A DNA stretch of 64,000 nt from Takakia lepidozioides (Eukaryota > Streptophyta > Takakiopsida > Takakiales > Takakiaceae): the NCBI GenBank assembly GCA_030704615.1, contig CM060731.1, positions 73,946,756-74,010,755 of the forward strand, read 5' to 3'. A program made the position numbers and the translations under genes. The notes under the pieces were generated by a model that saw only the letters and a program-made list of their open reading frames with translations, was not told the DNA's origin and made no database searches. Positions within the stretch are counted from its first letter, which is position 1. Each line of letters begins with the position of its first letter. Positions 28,255 through 37,974 of the stretch are shown piece after piece.

Positions 28255-29990
28255 GGATGAGATTGTACTCATAAGACGTTGTTTGCCGTAGCCTTGTGGC
28301 CATTGACCCCGCGCCCAGTTTCAGTGGGAACAAAAGGAACAGGGCTGACGTTGGTAGTAAGACTTACCATCGTATAAGGAATTAATCCGGGTTTTCCAGA
28401 TATCCTCTAGAAAACCCTTCACACAAGCATCAATCTGCTGTGTGTGATTTGCCCAAAAACTAGGCCTCAGGAGGGCCTGGGCTTTTGGCTCAGCCTCGAG
28501 ACTTTCAAAGTTGGTAAACAGGGGTACAAGCACAATTCCCTTGATAGAATTGAAGAGAGCCTCTCTTTGGTGAGAGAACCCGGACAACGTATCAGAAAAT
28601 GAATACTGTCTTCAGATTGCCCACACAACGGACAATTGCACTCTCCCTTTCCTCTCTGCTTCTGTTTGCTGTTCAAATTGCTGACATTAGCCTCTAGCCC
28701 CCAAAGATCAAAGTATCTCTTCGCGCAATTAATCAACTCCTGAGTGTGATGCCACGGTAGTTCCCCGGTTCTTCTCTATCACCCTTCTTGTATAGACTGA
28801 CAATGACCCCCTGTCGCCAGCGAAAGGGGATCATTTCAGTCTTCCAGATAAGGTTAAAGAGGAGAACTAGGGCCTCTATCATGGGATCGCCACCGTGCTT
28901 GATAAGCTCGTTGACAATACCATCAGGTCCACCAGCTTTATATCCATTTAAATGTTCAATTGCTTCCACAATCTCAGAAGAACTAATGGGAGCGTTATAA
29001 GCCATTGAAATATACTCCAGTTCATCAGGGCTGTTTTGAATCATAGGAACAATTTTTCCAACTGTGTCCCTCCATTCAGCAGAAGACCCCTCACTGTTAG
29101 ACCTAGAAGTTCTGCCAAGGATACTGTAGTGATTTTCAAAGGTTTTGACAATGTCAACCGATGAAGTCACCACTGCACCTTTAGTAGTCTTCAGCGCTTG
29201 TACTTGCTGACCATTTTTAGGCTTGTACAAACGTTGAAGGGCCAACCATAATTTCTTGTCATTACCACCATGGTGGTTTGAGTTTATTTCACTGTATAAC
29301 TTATCCCAGTATAATTTCTTCTGAGTTTAACAAGCTGATTGATATCTTTCCGGAGCTGATAGTACCTCGCCCACAATTCTCTGTTGGTTTTCATCACCAA
29401 AAGGCCCAATGATATCATCCCGATGGAGCCCTTTGCCCACCCGGGCATTGAAGTCACCCAATAGCACTACCTGACCTTTGGCAAGGAACGAAGCACAGTC
29501 CAGCTTTACATCTTCGAAGGCTTTGTCTGCGTCAGCGGCAAGAGTACGAAGGACCTCTTTGTGGGTTGTGTTTACATGCCCACAGAGGGGACCCTTAGTG
29601 CTGATCCAGTTTTAGCCAGATACTATGTTCGTACCTCAAACCCTTGCTGATAATTTCACAATTATCAAACAAGAAATCACGGACAAAGAATCCAACCCCT
29701 TTTTGACCGCGTTTGGCTGAGGCTGCCTTGAGAGTACACATCCTACCTGCCCATTTATAACCATTGACATCTCCAACCAGTTTATCCGAAGTTTCCCATG
29801 TTTCTTGCCCAGCACAGATATGAATATCATTAGTCCAAAGGACTTGTCCCACTTCGAGTTGTTTCCTTTGGTTAGTAAGCCCTGAGAAGTTGAAAGTGGC
29901 CAGCCGCAAGCCAGCCCTTTGCATGTGAATTGTTTGTCGTCTAGGTAGCTTGGGATCGCTCCTGGACGCCCAACCGTTCTGCAAAGGGGG
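28255..29990 (-). pseudogene. LINE copy, minus strand: endonuclease, RT start, C-terminal zinc finger
   Basis: Reading from 29990 leftwards: RLATFNFSGLTNQRKQLEVG and ICAGQETWETSD (endonuclease, QETW catalytic block), GDFNARVGKGLHRDDIIGPF near 29450, then YNAPISSSEIVEAIEHLNGY, GGPDGIVNELIKHGGDPMIE and NYRGITLRS (first RT blocks), then a jump to CNCPLCGQSEDSIHFLIRCP (zinc finger) and the 3' end near 28255. RT catalytic blocks with YxDD are deleted. The family is the one that forms the array at 60.6-63.8 kb. It is convergent with the plus-strand fragment at 27.1-27.8 kb. Confidence 0.8.
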
Positions 29991-30550
29991 GACAGTTACC
30001 CCATGTGTAGATTTTGCTCGTCTTGTGTAAACTCTTGAGTACCAAATCCTTCAGATTCAGGACGTTCAGGTTCTGTACACTTAGGGGCATCTTGTCCCTC
30101 TGGCTGTTTGGATTCAATAAGGATGAGAATAGGCCTGATACAGTGAGTACAACCATTGTGTCACGCCAATCATTATTAGGAAAGAAAATAGGCCTAATGT
30201 GCTCATTACCTCTGATGACTGGGAATCTTGATGCCCATGTCCTCTTGTCATTGCTGCACAACAATCCGCCACCACACCCGCATATCATCACCGATCAGCC
30301 CAGGCCTGCCCCACATTCCCGCGCACTTACTTCATCCCCTTCGATTCCTGCCCTCTACATACATCACAACCTCAAACCTTCTCCCAAGTCAGTGCCCTCA
30401 CCACATTGTCCTACCATGCCCTGTGGAGAGGAGGGGAGAGGAGAGGAGGAAAAAGAGAAAGCCCGCGGAAGGGAAGGCGAACGCGGGAGAGGAGGAGAAA
30501 GAAAAGAGAAAGCCGCGGGAGGTCAGGGGAGAAAGATCGTAGAACGAAGG

Positions 30551-30650
30551 AAAAAAAAAAAAAACAAACATACAAAACGACGATTCCACGATTCGATACC
30601 GGGATGCATCGCGGCGGAATCGCCATTCTTACCACTACACTATCCCTAAA
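30551..30650 (-). repeat. tRNA-like SINE head with T-rich tail
   Basis: On the minus strand: GGGATAGTGTAGTGGTAAGA, then CCCGGTATCGAATCGTGG, then a tail with a long T run. The A box (TAGTGTAGTGGTAAG) and B box (GGTATCGAATC) resemble tRNA-Gly/Asp, but the two ends cannot pair as an acceptor stem. It is a SINE or processed tRNA relic, a different family from the SINEs listed elsewhere. Confidence 0.55.
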
Positions 30651-30803
30651 AACTCAACAACCCCCTCCTGTAAAATTATATTTAAGGTGTTTTAAACCCC
30701 CCTCTGTATGTATAATGTTGTACATGGGGGGGTTTAAAATACCTCCTGTGCACGCACGTGGTTGGTACATTTAATGAGGAGTGCACCCCCCGGGCATGGC
30801 ACC

Positions 30804-31596
30804 TAGTTCTCGCCCGACTGTTACCGAGGCGGAGGTTACTACGCCATTGGGGAGAGCTACACGGGTAGCACCACTACCTAGTGTTGCCAAGGCTACGGCA
30901 GCTAGTGTACTGCTGGGAGCGGCCACATCTGTGTGTCAGGCTCCATTGTTCTCGGCTACCATGATTGCGACATCGGGGATAAGACCAGCTGAGGTGTTCA
31001 GGCTGGTAGCTACACTCTGTGAGAGTGAGGAGGTTACTTCATCTTCTGCGGAGATAGTGGGAGGTGTAGTGCCGGAGGGATCCTCGGATTTGAGGGTCAA
31101 GACTGCCACGACGGCGCCATGGCAAGCTGCAGCTGCCAGGTTGATGGAGCTGCCAGCTAGGCCAGCCATTGAGCGCACCATGGTGACACCTGGAGTTGTC
31201 ATGTTAGACAACCAGGATGACATTTTCTGTTTGAGTGGACCAGCAGGCAAGAGGTACCGGCCACTGCGGGTCTTGTTGGACTTAGGAGCTCAGCCATTGA
31301 TGCTGGGCACAGATGCTATTGCAGGCTTGGGCCTCACGGAGGCGGATATGGAGCCTTGTCCTTTCCAGATACAGACGTCTCTGGGAGGATCGGAGCAGGC
31401 TCGGGGCATGACACGGTGTGAGTTGGCTATCAGACTGCGGCCGGATCACCCTACAGATGGCTCAGTGATGCGAGCCAAGGCCATTGTGACAAACGCGGTC
31501 TCGTACGATGTCCTGGTTGGTGGGGCAATGTTGTACCCCATGGGCTTCACCCTGGATTTTTTGGAGGAGTCAGCTTCCTATAGGCCTGGATGGTAG
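30804..31596 (+). pseudogene. Retropepsin-like protease region of the methyltransferase gypsy element
   Basis: The open frame continues gag across the Mutator-like insertion. After a Ser/Ala/Thr-rich linker it reads RPLRVLLDLGAQPLMLGTDA, then SYDVLVGGAMLYPMGFTLDF. This is the fold of an aspartic protease (hydrophobic-D-x-G-A at about residue 165), which cuts the Gag-Pol polyprotein. The usual D-(T/S)-G-A is D-L-G-A here, which would be expected to impair catalysis, although some plant elements vary at this position. A stop ends the frame at 31596, and the next part is read in other frames. Confidence 0.65.
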
Positions 31597-31863
31597 TCAG
31601 GGGAGGGCCGGCATGTGCAGCTCCTTGTGACGTTTATAGGAGGGGTTGCGGTTGCCCAGCGGGGCAAGATGCCGACACTAGCAGCATTCACAGCTGCAGT
31701 GACTTGGCCTGGAAAGTTGCTTGAGGGAAACGCTCATTCAGAGGATGACATGCCTCCAGGAGAACAGGATGACATGTATGATATGGCGGAGTTGTCTGCC
31801 ATGGTTGCTCAGACTCCATTGTGTGGCACGAGCAAGGATTTGCAGTAGGTTGCTGATCGACGG

Positions 31864-33088
31864 GTGCAACAAGCCTGGGTGGAGGCTTTTGTACCATCAG
31901 GAGAGGAGGAGAGTGCGGGGATTGCACCAGGACCACCTCAGTTGTCTCCATTGGACACCACATCTATTGTGTGGCAGTATCCGGATGAAGGCATTTGTCT
32001 TCTGGACTTGTTTGGCGGGATCAGCACCAGATTGGCTGATATATTACAGGCAGGTGTACGAGTTCAGCGTTACCTGTATGTGGAGAGGGATGAGACTGCA
32101 CGACGTATTTCACTTTGTCATGTTGCTCAGTTGGTGCAGCGGTACCCTGAGTTGTTGCCGGTGGCTACAGTTTGTGGATATCAGCAGGCCTTGCCAGCAG
32201 ACATTTCGTTGCTGGGGGCGCAAGATTTGGAGCGGGTTGGCTCCATTGATCTGGTAGTGGCAAGTTGGCCCTGCCAAGGGCATTCATCAGCCGGGCATGG
32301 CAATGGATTGTGAGACTCGAGGTCGGGTCTGTTTTGGGAGATGGTGTGGGTTTTGCGCCACTTGCAGCTTCATCAAGCTGTATCTCCAGCATACATCTTA
32401 GAGAATGTGCCACTCACAAGTTTCTCGGGCCAGGATGATGGCCAGTGTGCATCAAGTCCGGTCGTGGCTTGGGTCAGCAGTGTTGTTAGATGCAGCTACA
32501 GTGGGGTCACGGGCTCATCGTCCACGGCTATGGTGGACTAACTTGATGCCACCCGCACTGCTCAAGCGTGCATTTGATGGGGTGCAGCGGCCAACACATC
32601 TCACAGTGGATAGCATTCTGGACACATGGAGGCAATCTCGGCGTGTGAGACACGATGACCGTTTGCCTTTGGCAGTGGTCAACAAGGTGGATCAACCACG
32701 AGCAGCATTACCTACACTGCTCAGCTTCCCAGGATCGCATGCTTTCCGGGATTGTGGACCTGGCCTCCTGTGGGATGCTCAGTTGCAGCAGTTAGTGGAG
32801 CCTAATGCTGACGAGCGTGAGCGGGCAATGGGTTTTACCACTGGTACCACGGCGGTGCCGTCTCTTTCTAAGGCAACACATCGTCAGGTGTTGGGGCAAG
32901 CAATGGATCTCAATTGCTTGACCTGCATTATCAGCTTGGCTATGGCTAAGCAACGCAGAGTGCGGAGTGCACTTCCCTCGCTGGTCTCTCTGCCTACCGA
33001 GACGGTACAAGCAGTGAGTGGGGGCGAGCATGTGAGGACCACGGGGTGTAGGCATCCATGGCACACGTGGGAGGTGCTCGAGGTTTAG
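31864..33088 (+). pseudogene. DNA cytosine-5 methyltransferase (Dnmt3-like order) inside the gypsy polyprotein
   Basis: Motifs appear in the canonical order: motif I LLDLFGGISTRLADILQAGV (32002-32061), an acidic cofactor contact in YLYVERDETARR, motif IV DLVVASWPCQGHSSAG with the catalytic Cys codon at 32272, motif VI ENVPLTS (32401), motif VIII HRPRLWWTN (32516-32542), and motifs IX/X NADERERAMGFTTG and RQVLGQAMDLNCL. The enzyme would methylate cytosine in DNA using S-adenosylmethionine. The order I-IV-VI-VIII-X resembles Dnmt3 and not the permuted plant DRM order. One in-frame TGA (32311-32313) and one frameshift (about 32430-32450) break this copy. It lies between the protease and reverse transcriptase remnants on the coding strand, so it belongs to the element. 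The target-recognition part between VIII and IX is short. Confidence 0.88.
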
Positions 33089-33249
33089 AGGGAGTTGGCA
33101 GCCAAGGTGGCGGTGATGGATGAGGCTGGGGATTTTTCTCAGGTTGAGGAAGTCCTCGAGAATGAGATGATGGGGCAAGATGAGGCCTTGTCATTGACTG
33201 AGCAGGTAGGGAGTACTGCTCAAGAGGTTGCAACATAGCAACCACTGGA

Positions 33250-33556
33250 TGCGTCCTCTACCTCTAAGCCCACTGGACTTAAGGTTGTAGTTACGGAGGA
33301 CAATTGGGAGCCTGACATTGGACCCATTGTCACCGGAGGAGAGAGACGACATATACGGCGGTTCCTGAGGGCTTACAAGAATTGTTTTGCCTTCAATTTG
33401 AAGGACTTGGGAGCACTGAAATGTCAAGAGATTCATATTGAGTTGGCCACTGACACGCCAATCTTTTGGAAACCCTATAGATACAGTGACATAAAGAGGT
33501 CTTTGATTCAGATGAGGACTCAAGATCTCTGGGAGGTCAGGTTGGACCTACAATAG
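33250..33556 (+). pseudogene. Reverse transcriptase N-terminal remnant, catalytic core deleted
   Basis: The frame reads EDNWEPDIGPIVTGGERRHI, RRFLRAYKNCFAFNLKDLGA, then EIHIELATDTPIFWKPYRYS, the region just before the palm of Ty3/gypsy RT (the xHxI-L-T-P-I-x-x-x-P-Y-R block). It ends at about 33556 and the next sequence is already the spacer before integrase. The YxDD box and RNase H are absent, so an internal deletion removed roughly the whole RT-RNase H. The copy could not move by itself. Confidence 0.75.
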
Positions 33557-33558
33557 GG

Positions 33559-34914
33559 ATGACTGTAGACGGAGTGTCTGAGGACCCTGAGGCTAGTGAT
33601 GAGCCAGGTGGTACCAGAGATATACATGAGGATTCGGCTGTGTTGGACTACCTCCGTACTGGAGATATGGCAGCCACTGTGACTGCCAAGGAGAGGGATC
33701 GGATCCTGCAACGAGCCAAGAGGTTCAAGTGGGAGGGGATACACCTGCTCCGAGTATGGGAGGATGGTCGGGTGAGGATTGTGCCTCACCCCACACAGCG
33801 TGCACGGTTAGTGCGGCATACCCATGAGGAGTTGGGGCATTTTGGAGTGCGATGCACTCACAGTTTACTGCAGGGGCAGTATTAGTGGCGTGGTATGCAT
33901 ACAGAGGTGCAACAGTTCGTGGCTAGGTGCATGGTGTGTGACAGGGTGTGTGCTTCATTCAACGCCCCTACACCACAGTTGCATCTTTTACCAATCATGG
34001 GATTGGGCTACAGGTGGAGTCTTGACTTCGCAGGACCGTTGCCACTGACTATGCGCCACCACAGATATGTGTTGGTGATGGTGGAGTACTTCTCCAAGTG
34101 GATTGAGTTGGTTCCATTGCCTGACAAGGCTAGTGAGGGGGCCGCGTATGCATTCTTGGATCGTGTGCTTAGCCGATTTGGTACTCCAGCTGAGGTACTC
34201 ACGGACCAAGGGAGAGAGTTCTTGGGGGAGTTTCAGGCTTTGTGTGATAAAGCCTTGATAGACCACCGCACCACTTCTCGGGATCATCCTGAGGCCGATG
34301 GCTTGGCAGAGAGAGTTGTTCAGACGGTGAAGAGGGGTTTGCACAAGTATGGCTTGCAGAAGGGACACCTAGGAGATTGGGATCTTTAGGTTTCTTGGTT
34401 AGCCATGGGCTACAGGTTCAGCAAACAAGCATCACTTGCCTCCTTCTCACCATATTTCCTTCTCTTTGGCCGAGAGCCGGATTTGCCTGCAGCCATTCGT
34501 AGGGACACTGCTCAAGTCCTTAACCTTGACGATCCGGACGTGTGGGTACGTGCATGTGATCAGCGTGCAGAGTTGTTCAAGAAAGTCATGCCCATGGCTT
34601 TTGAGAACCTTGCCATTGCACAGCACCGTGATACGTTGAGGTATGCCACTATACGTGGTGGAGGATATCGTCCTGGGGTTCGGAGGTTTAGCCCTGGTGA
34701 CTATGTTTATTTGCAGCAGACTGCTCTTACGACTCTGGATGTTACTGCAGGGCGTGTTATTCTGAGGGTTCGAGAGGTGTTGCCCTCAGGGGTCGTGATC
34801 TTGGAGGGTCGGGATGGCATGACTTGGAAGGACCATGTGCGTAATTGTGCGCCATGTCACCTTCCCAATGTCGATGGCAGAGTTGACCCAAACTTGGCAG
34901 TGATACCTGCAGAT
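33559..34914 (+). pseudogene. Ty3/gypsy integrase of the methyltransferase element
   Basis: One frame covers the whole domain with two in-frame TAG stops (33883-33885 and 34387-34389). The zinc-binding HHCC part is HTHEELGHFGVRCTHSLLQG and CMVCDRV. The catalytic core shows the D,D-35-E acids in WSLDFAGPLP, VLTDQGREFLGEF and HPEADGLAERVVQTVKRGL. A GPY/F-like C-terminal domain follows (FSPGDYVYLQQTALTTLD, VILRVREVLPSGVVILEGRD). Integrase inserts the element cDNA. Both stops could come from CAG (Gln) by C-to-T change. Confidence 0.88.
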
Positions 34915-35064
34915 TTGAGGTGCATGCTCTGTGGGTCTGCCAAAGGGGCAGCCACCATGATGGTGTGTGATCGATGCTCAAGGTGTTGGCATATGGGATG
35001 CTTGACACCACCTCTTGATAAGGTTCTTGACGGAGATTGGTTGTGTCCACACTGCTTGGGATAG
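34915..35064 (+). CDS. PHD finger at the C-terminus of the integrase
   Basis: In frame with the integrase, the final 50 residues read LRCMLCGSAKGAATMMVCDR, CSRCWHMGCLTPPLDKV, then GDWLCPHC before the stop. Cys/His spacing is C4-H-C3 (CxxC, CxxC, HxxC, CxxC) with the Trp before the last pair, diagnostic of a PHD finger. PHD fingers read histone H3 tails, usually by K4 state. In this position other plant gypsy elements carry a chromodomain, so the PHD finger probably steers integration (inference). No stop interrupts it. Confidence 0.88.
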   Translation: MRCMLCGSAKGAATMMVCDRCSRCWHMGCLTPPLDKVLDGDWLCPHCLG

Positions 35065-35324
35065 TGGCAGTGGACATGACTGGAGGCAGCTAACAAGACA
35101 TGGGAGGCCAAGCTCATAGGAGTCAATACATGAAATCCCAAGCTCAAGTTCACATGTTGCAAGACGGCGACTAACGATGGGGCAACTCTTGCACCCGGCC
35201 TCTTGATCTATCGAGTTTGAGTGTAGTAGGGATAGTGGTGGAGGACTTAGTGAGGCTATGGTCACTATCATATCTTGTGGCTACCTGGACTTAGAGGGAC
35301 CTAAGCACCAGCTAGGGGGGCGAT
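35065..35324 (+). other. 3' untranslated region and polypurine tract of the gypsy element
   Basis: Non-coding sequence ends in GCTAGGGGGGCGAT (35311-35324), a plausible polypurine tract, immediately before the TGTGTGG start of the LTR. Confidence 0.6.
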
Positions 35325-35831
35325 TGTGTGGACTAGTGACTGCCATAGTGCGCAGCATAGTGGCAGCCTAGTGACTGACTAGTTGTAGCCTAGTGGTTGG
35401 ACTAGTGGTTGGACCAGTGGTGGACTAGTGATATACTAGTGTGTGGCGTGCACATGTGTTGTGTGGTTTTGGACAGCGATGTAGTTGTGTAGCGATATGT
35501 ATGCGCACGACAGCTGTCAAGTTATTTTACCACTAGTGTGAAACTAGCTAGGAAATAGCTAGTTTTTACATATTGACATTTGGGATTGGCCCAAGTGTCA
35601 ATCTAGGGGTCAAGGCAGATTTAGGCCTTGGAGTGGTTATCTTCACGGCAAGCGCGGGAGGCTCATCTTTCTCGAGTTGAGCCTCACCGCACCTAGCTAT
35701 GGCGCCGTAGTGTGGATTCCCCGTGGCGTGGGGTGCACTTGGGTTGACTTGTATTTGAGTGATGAGGTTATATATGCATGAGTTTATGCTTCAGATTTGT
35801 GAGCTCGTGCTTGTATTCTTCTTCTTTATCA
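35325..35831 (+). repeat. Right LTR of the methyltransferase gypsy element
   Basis: It begins TGTGTGGACTAGTGACTGCC after the polypurine tract. It contains tandem ACTAGTG words, and its last 76 bases match 19907-19982, which fixes it as LTR. A TATA-like TTATATATGC lies near 35768. It breaks at 35831, where a second LTR head starts, so the full length is unknown (at least 507 bases). Confidence 0.75.
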
Positions 35832-35832
35832 T

Positions 35833-36008
35833 TGTGTGGACTAGTGACTGCCATAGTGGGCAGCATAGTGGCAGCCTAGTGACTGACTAGTTGTAGCCTA
35901 GTGGTTGGACTAGTGATAGACTAGTGATATACTAGTGTGTGGCGTGCACATGTGTTGTGTGGTTTTGGACAGCGATGTAGTTGTGTAGCGATATGTATGC
36001 GCACGACA
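35833..36008 (+). repeat. Second, partial LTR head of the same family
   Basis: The 176 bases from TGTGTGGACTAG to GCGCACGACA repeat 35325-35512 with point differences and a short deletion. Flanking pentamers ATCAT and ATGAT differ at one base, so it could be an independent short insertion, or it could be a 2-LTR type junction cut short. Confidence 0.65.
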
Positions 36009-36297
36009 ATGATTATATTGACAATTCACAATATCGTGATTTCCGAGTAAATGATAAGTAAATATTCGCGTCCTACTTTGGACACAACTTACTATTTAAA
36101 ATTGATTGTAAAGACCATGGAATTTCAGTCTTCTTCTGATATTCTTTTGCTTTGCATGAAAATTGTTATATTGCCAAACCATACGTAACGGTCAATGGAT
36201 CCGTTGTTCCTTTATGTCCGTCGATTTTTTTTTGGAACCACGCGTGATCGCGCGTTCTTTCAACTCAAATTTATTACTTTGCTGACATATATTTCAT
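36009..36297. other. Flank upstream of the unrecognised gene
   Basis: AT-rich and non-coding by eye. It includes the first copy of the CCACGCGTGATCGCGCG motif (36238-36254). Confidence 0.4.
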
Positions 36298-37214
36298 TTG
36301 CAGGTATGCCCATATCAACATGTTTTCCATGCCACAAATGCATTTTCAATTGGCAAAACAATATCGTCTGATATTGTTGACGATGTAGAAATGATCAGGC
36401 CAGAAGCTTTCCAACGACCTGACAACTTGTTGTCTTCTCAGACATCCATTGTTGTTATGGAGAGTGATCCCATCAGTGTTTCGGATATTGTTTCGAGGCT
36501 CAAAATGTCAAAAGGTGAATCCACTGTTAGCAGGGTCGATGATTTAACTGGGGTTGGCTGCATAGTGGAAAACGACTCTCAATATCTTGGGGAATCCTCT
36601 TTGGAGCCGTCTTTATCCCAACACTTTCCACCAGACGCCGTTACGGGGCATCTACATGAGTTTACCAAACAATTGGTTGCAACTATCGCTGAACTACCTC
36701 CTCAACATGTCGTAATTCCAAGCGGGTCACCGGATCACGAGGGCGGGACACCTCAGCTGCTGAGAAGTCAGGTGATTTAATTCTATTTCATCCATGAGTT
36801 TTATTGTTACCGTGTTTTTGTTCATCCTCTGATTTTCTCTCTTTACTCCAGGCCATAAAATCTGTAACGTATGACCTTCCTGTGAAGCGGCAACTTATGT
36901 GGGGTTGTATTCCAAGGTAATCATTTTTTTCCGTTTGAATTCAGTTCAGGATGTGTAGAAAGAAAGAAACCGAATTCCATTGCCAACCGTCAGCGAGAAG
37001 GTTATTGAACTCACTCATTCGTCGACTGAGGTCGCCATACCAACAAGCCGGCAAATATTTCTGCACATCCCTAACCCCCCATAATTCCGGATGGTCTTGT
37101 GTCAAGGAAACGTCACAGATTACAGCAGTCAGCGGCGGTCGTGTTCAACGATGAAAAACAACATCTGGCGTTTTGTTATCCCTTCAATATTCACCTGCCT
37201 CCAGTGGTAACCCG
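36298..37214 (+). pseudogene. Unrecognised multi-exon gene, 5' part, cut by the chromovirus
   Basis: An exon-like open frame (36298-36780) reads TISSDIVDDVEMIRPEAFQR and VVMESDPISVSDIVSRLKM. A TTTACTCCAG acceptor near 36851 leads to AIKSVTYDLPVKRQLMWGCI, and further coding at 36970-37214 reads VSEKVIELTHSSTEVAIPTS then, one base out of frame, GLVSRKRHRLQQSAAVVFND and CYPFNIHLPPVVTR. The frame continues across the chromovirus target site at 43064 (RLIMEG). I do not recognise the family. Ser/Asp-rich first part suggests an unstructured region. The insertion and one frameshift make the present copy non-functional. It may be a host gene or the coding part of a DNA transposon. Confidence 0.5.
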
Positions 37215-37946
37215 TGTCGCGGCCCTTTGCCTTGAGGGCAGGGGGGTCGGGACACATGAGGGGCTGCCCCTGTGGTGGGGGCAGCGGCAGCGATAGGTAT
37301 GGGGGGCTGAAGCACCCTTGAGTGCCCAAAGGCACTCAAGGAGGCGGAGGCGCTCACTAGGCGGAGCCCCGCACACCGGGTTGCGGTGGGGGTGGCTCCA
37401 CAAGGGGTGGTGGTAGCTTAGCGGGACTTAGTGGGGGTGGCATAGGACTCACCATGGGGGGCGGAGACCTCGTGGTGGGAGTCATAGGGAGTCTTGGGAC
37501 TCATCACGGTCCATAGGGGCCGTGGTGAGTGGGCCAAGACTCACCGCGACTCATCACCGGGAGTCGAGGGTTTTCGTGGTGGTTCGCCATAAAATGGCAT
37601 GGCTGGTTGTGAAACCCCCGCGGACAACTACAGAAGTATATATAAGGGGAGTAGTGACCCCGAGAACGGTGCAAGACCGTTGGTGACCAAAAACTAGTGA
37701 GTAAGCGAGCGAGCCGGAAAGCGACCAAAGAGTGGGGAGCTGTTCCGGACTGCCATCTACAAAAGGGAATTTCACTAGGCCCAAATAGGTGGAGGGTTTA
37801 GTGGGAGAGCAAAGGGGGACCGTTATGTCTCGGTGAGCAGCCGAAGCTCCAAATTGGCCCGGCGGCCAGGTTTGGGAGTCAGGCGCGCGCATCAAAGCGA
37901 GTAACTATGACTTGAAGGGGAGCTTACCGAAGTGAGGTGCGCGACA
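37215..37946 (+). repeat. Left LTR of the chromovirus
   Basis: It is a 732-base LTR with TG...CA ends. A TATATATAAGGGG word near 37639 is a likely TATA box. The same LTR recurs at 25466 (minus), 42328, 46647 and 54103. Confidence 0.93.
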
Positions 37947-37948
37947 CT

Positions 37949-37960
37949 TGGTATCAGAGC
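37949..37960 (+). promoter_or_regulatory. Primer-binding site, tRNA-iMet
   Basis: TGGTATCAGAGC starts two bases after the left LTR and is the standard plant initiator-Met primer site. Confidence 0.93.
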
Positions 37961-37974
37961 TTAGAGTTTAGTAC

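Larger units (their letters stand above)
24228..30794. mobile_element. Mutator-like DNA element with 9-bp target duplication
   Basis: The ends read CCGGGGGGTGCACTC at the left and, as reverse complement of the right end, CCCGGGGGGTGCACTC; similarity continues imperfectly for about 45 bases (shared CACGTGCGT). The direct repeat CATGGCACC flanks it at 24219-24227 and 30795-30803. Removing the element and one CATGGCACC restores a continuous gag-pol frame (TPSMAPSS) of the host retrotransposon. A 9-bp duplication is the hallmark of Mutator-like elements. Subterminal sequence on both sides repeats CCCCCTCTGTATGTATA-like words. No MULE transposase motif was recognised. Inside are an unidentified minus-strand ORF, a solo LTR, LINE fragments and a tRNA-like SINE. 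Confidence 0.85.

Noticed and set aside
30579-30646. Candidate tRNA gene on the minus strand
   Set aside because: A and B box-like words are present, but the 5' GGGATAG cannot pair with the 3' end and a T-rich tail follows, so it is a SINE-type relic.
30014-30774. Plus-strand frames of 100-211 codons rich in Arg, Glu and Lys
   Set aside because: They translate a purine-rich GAGGAG tract and an A run; three frames are open together, typical of low-complexity DNA.
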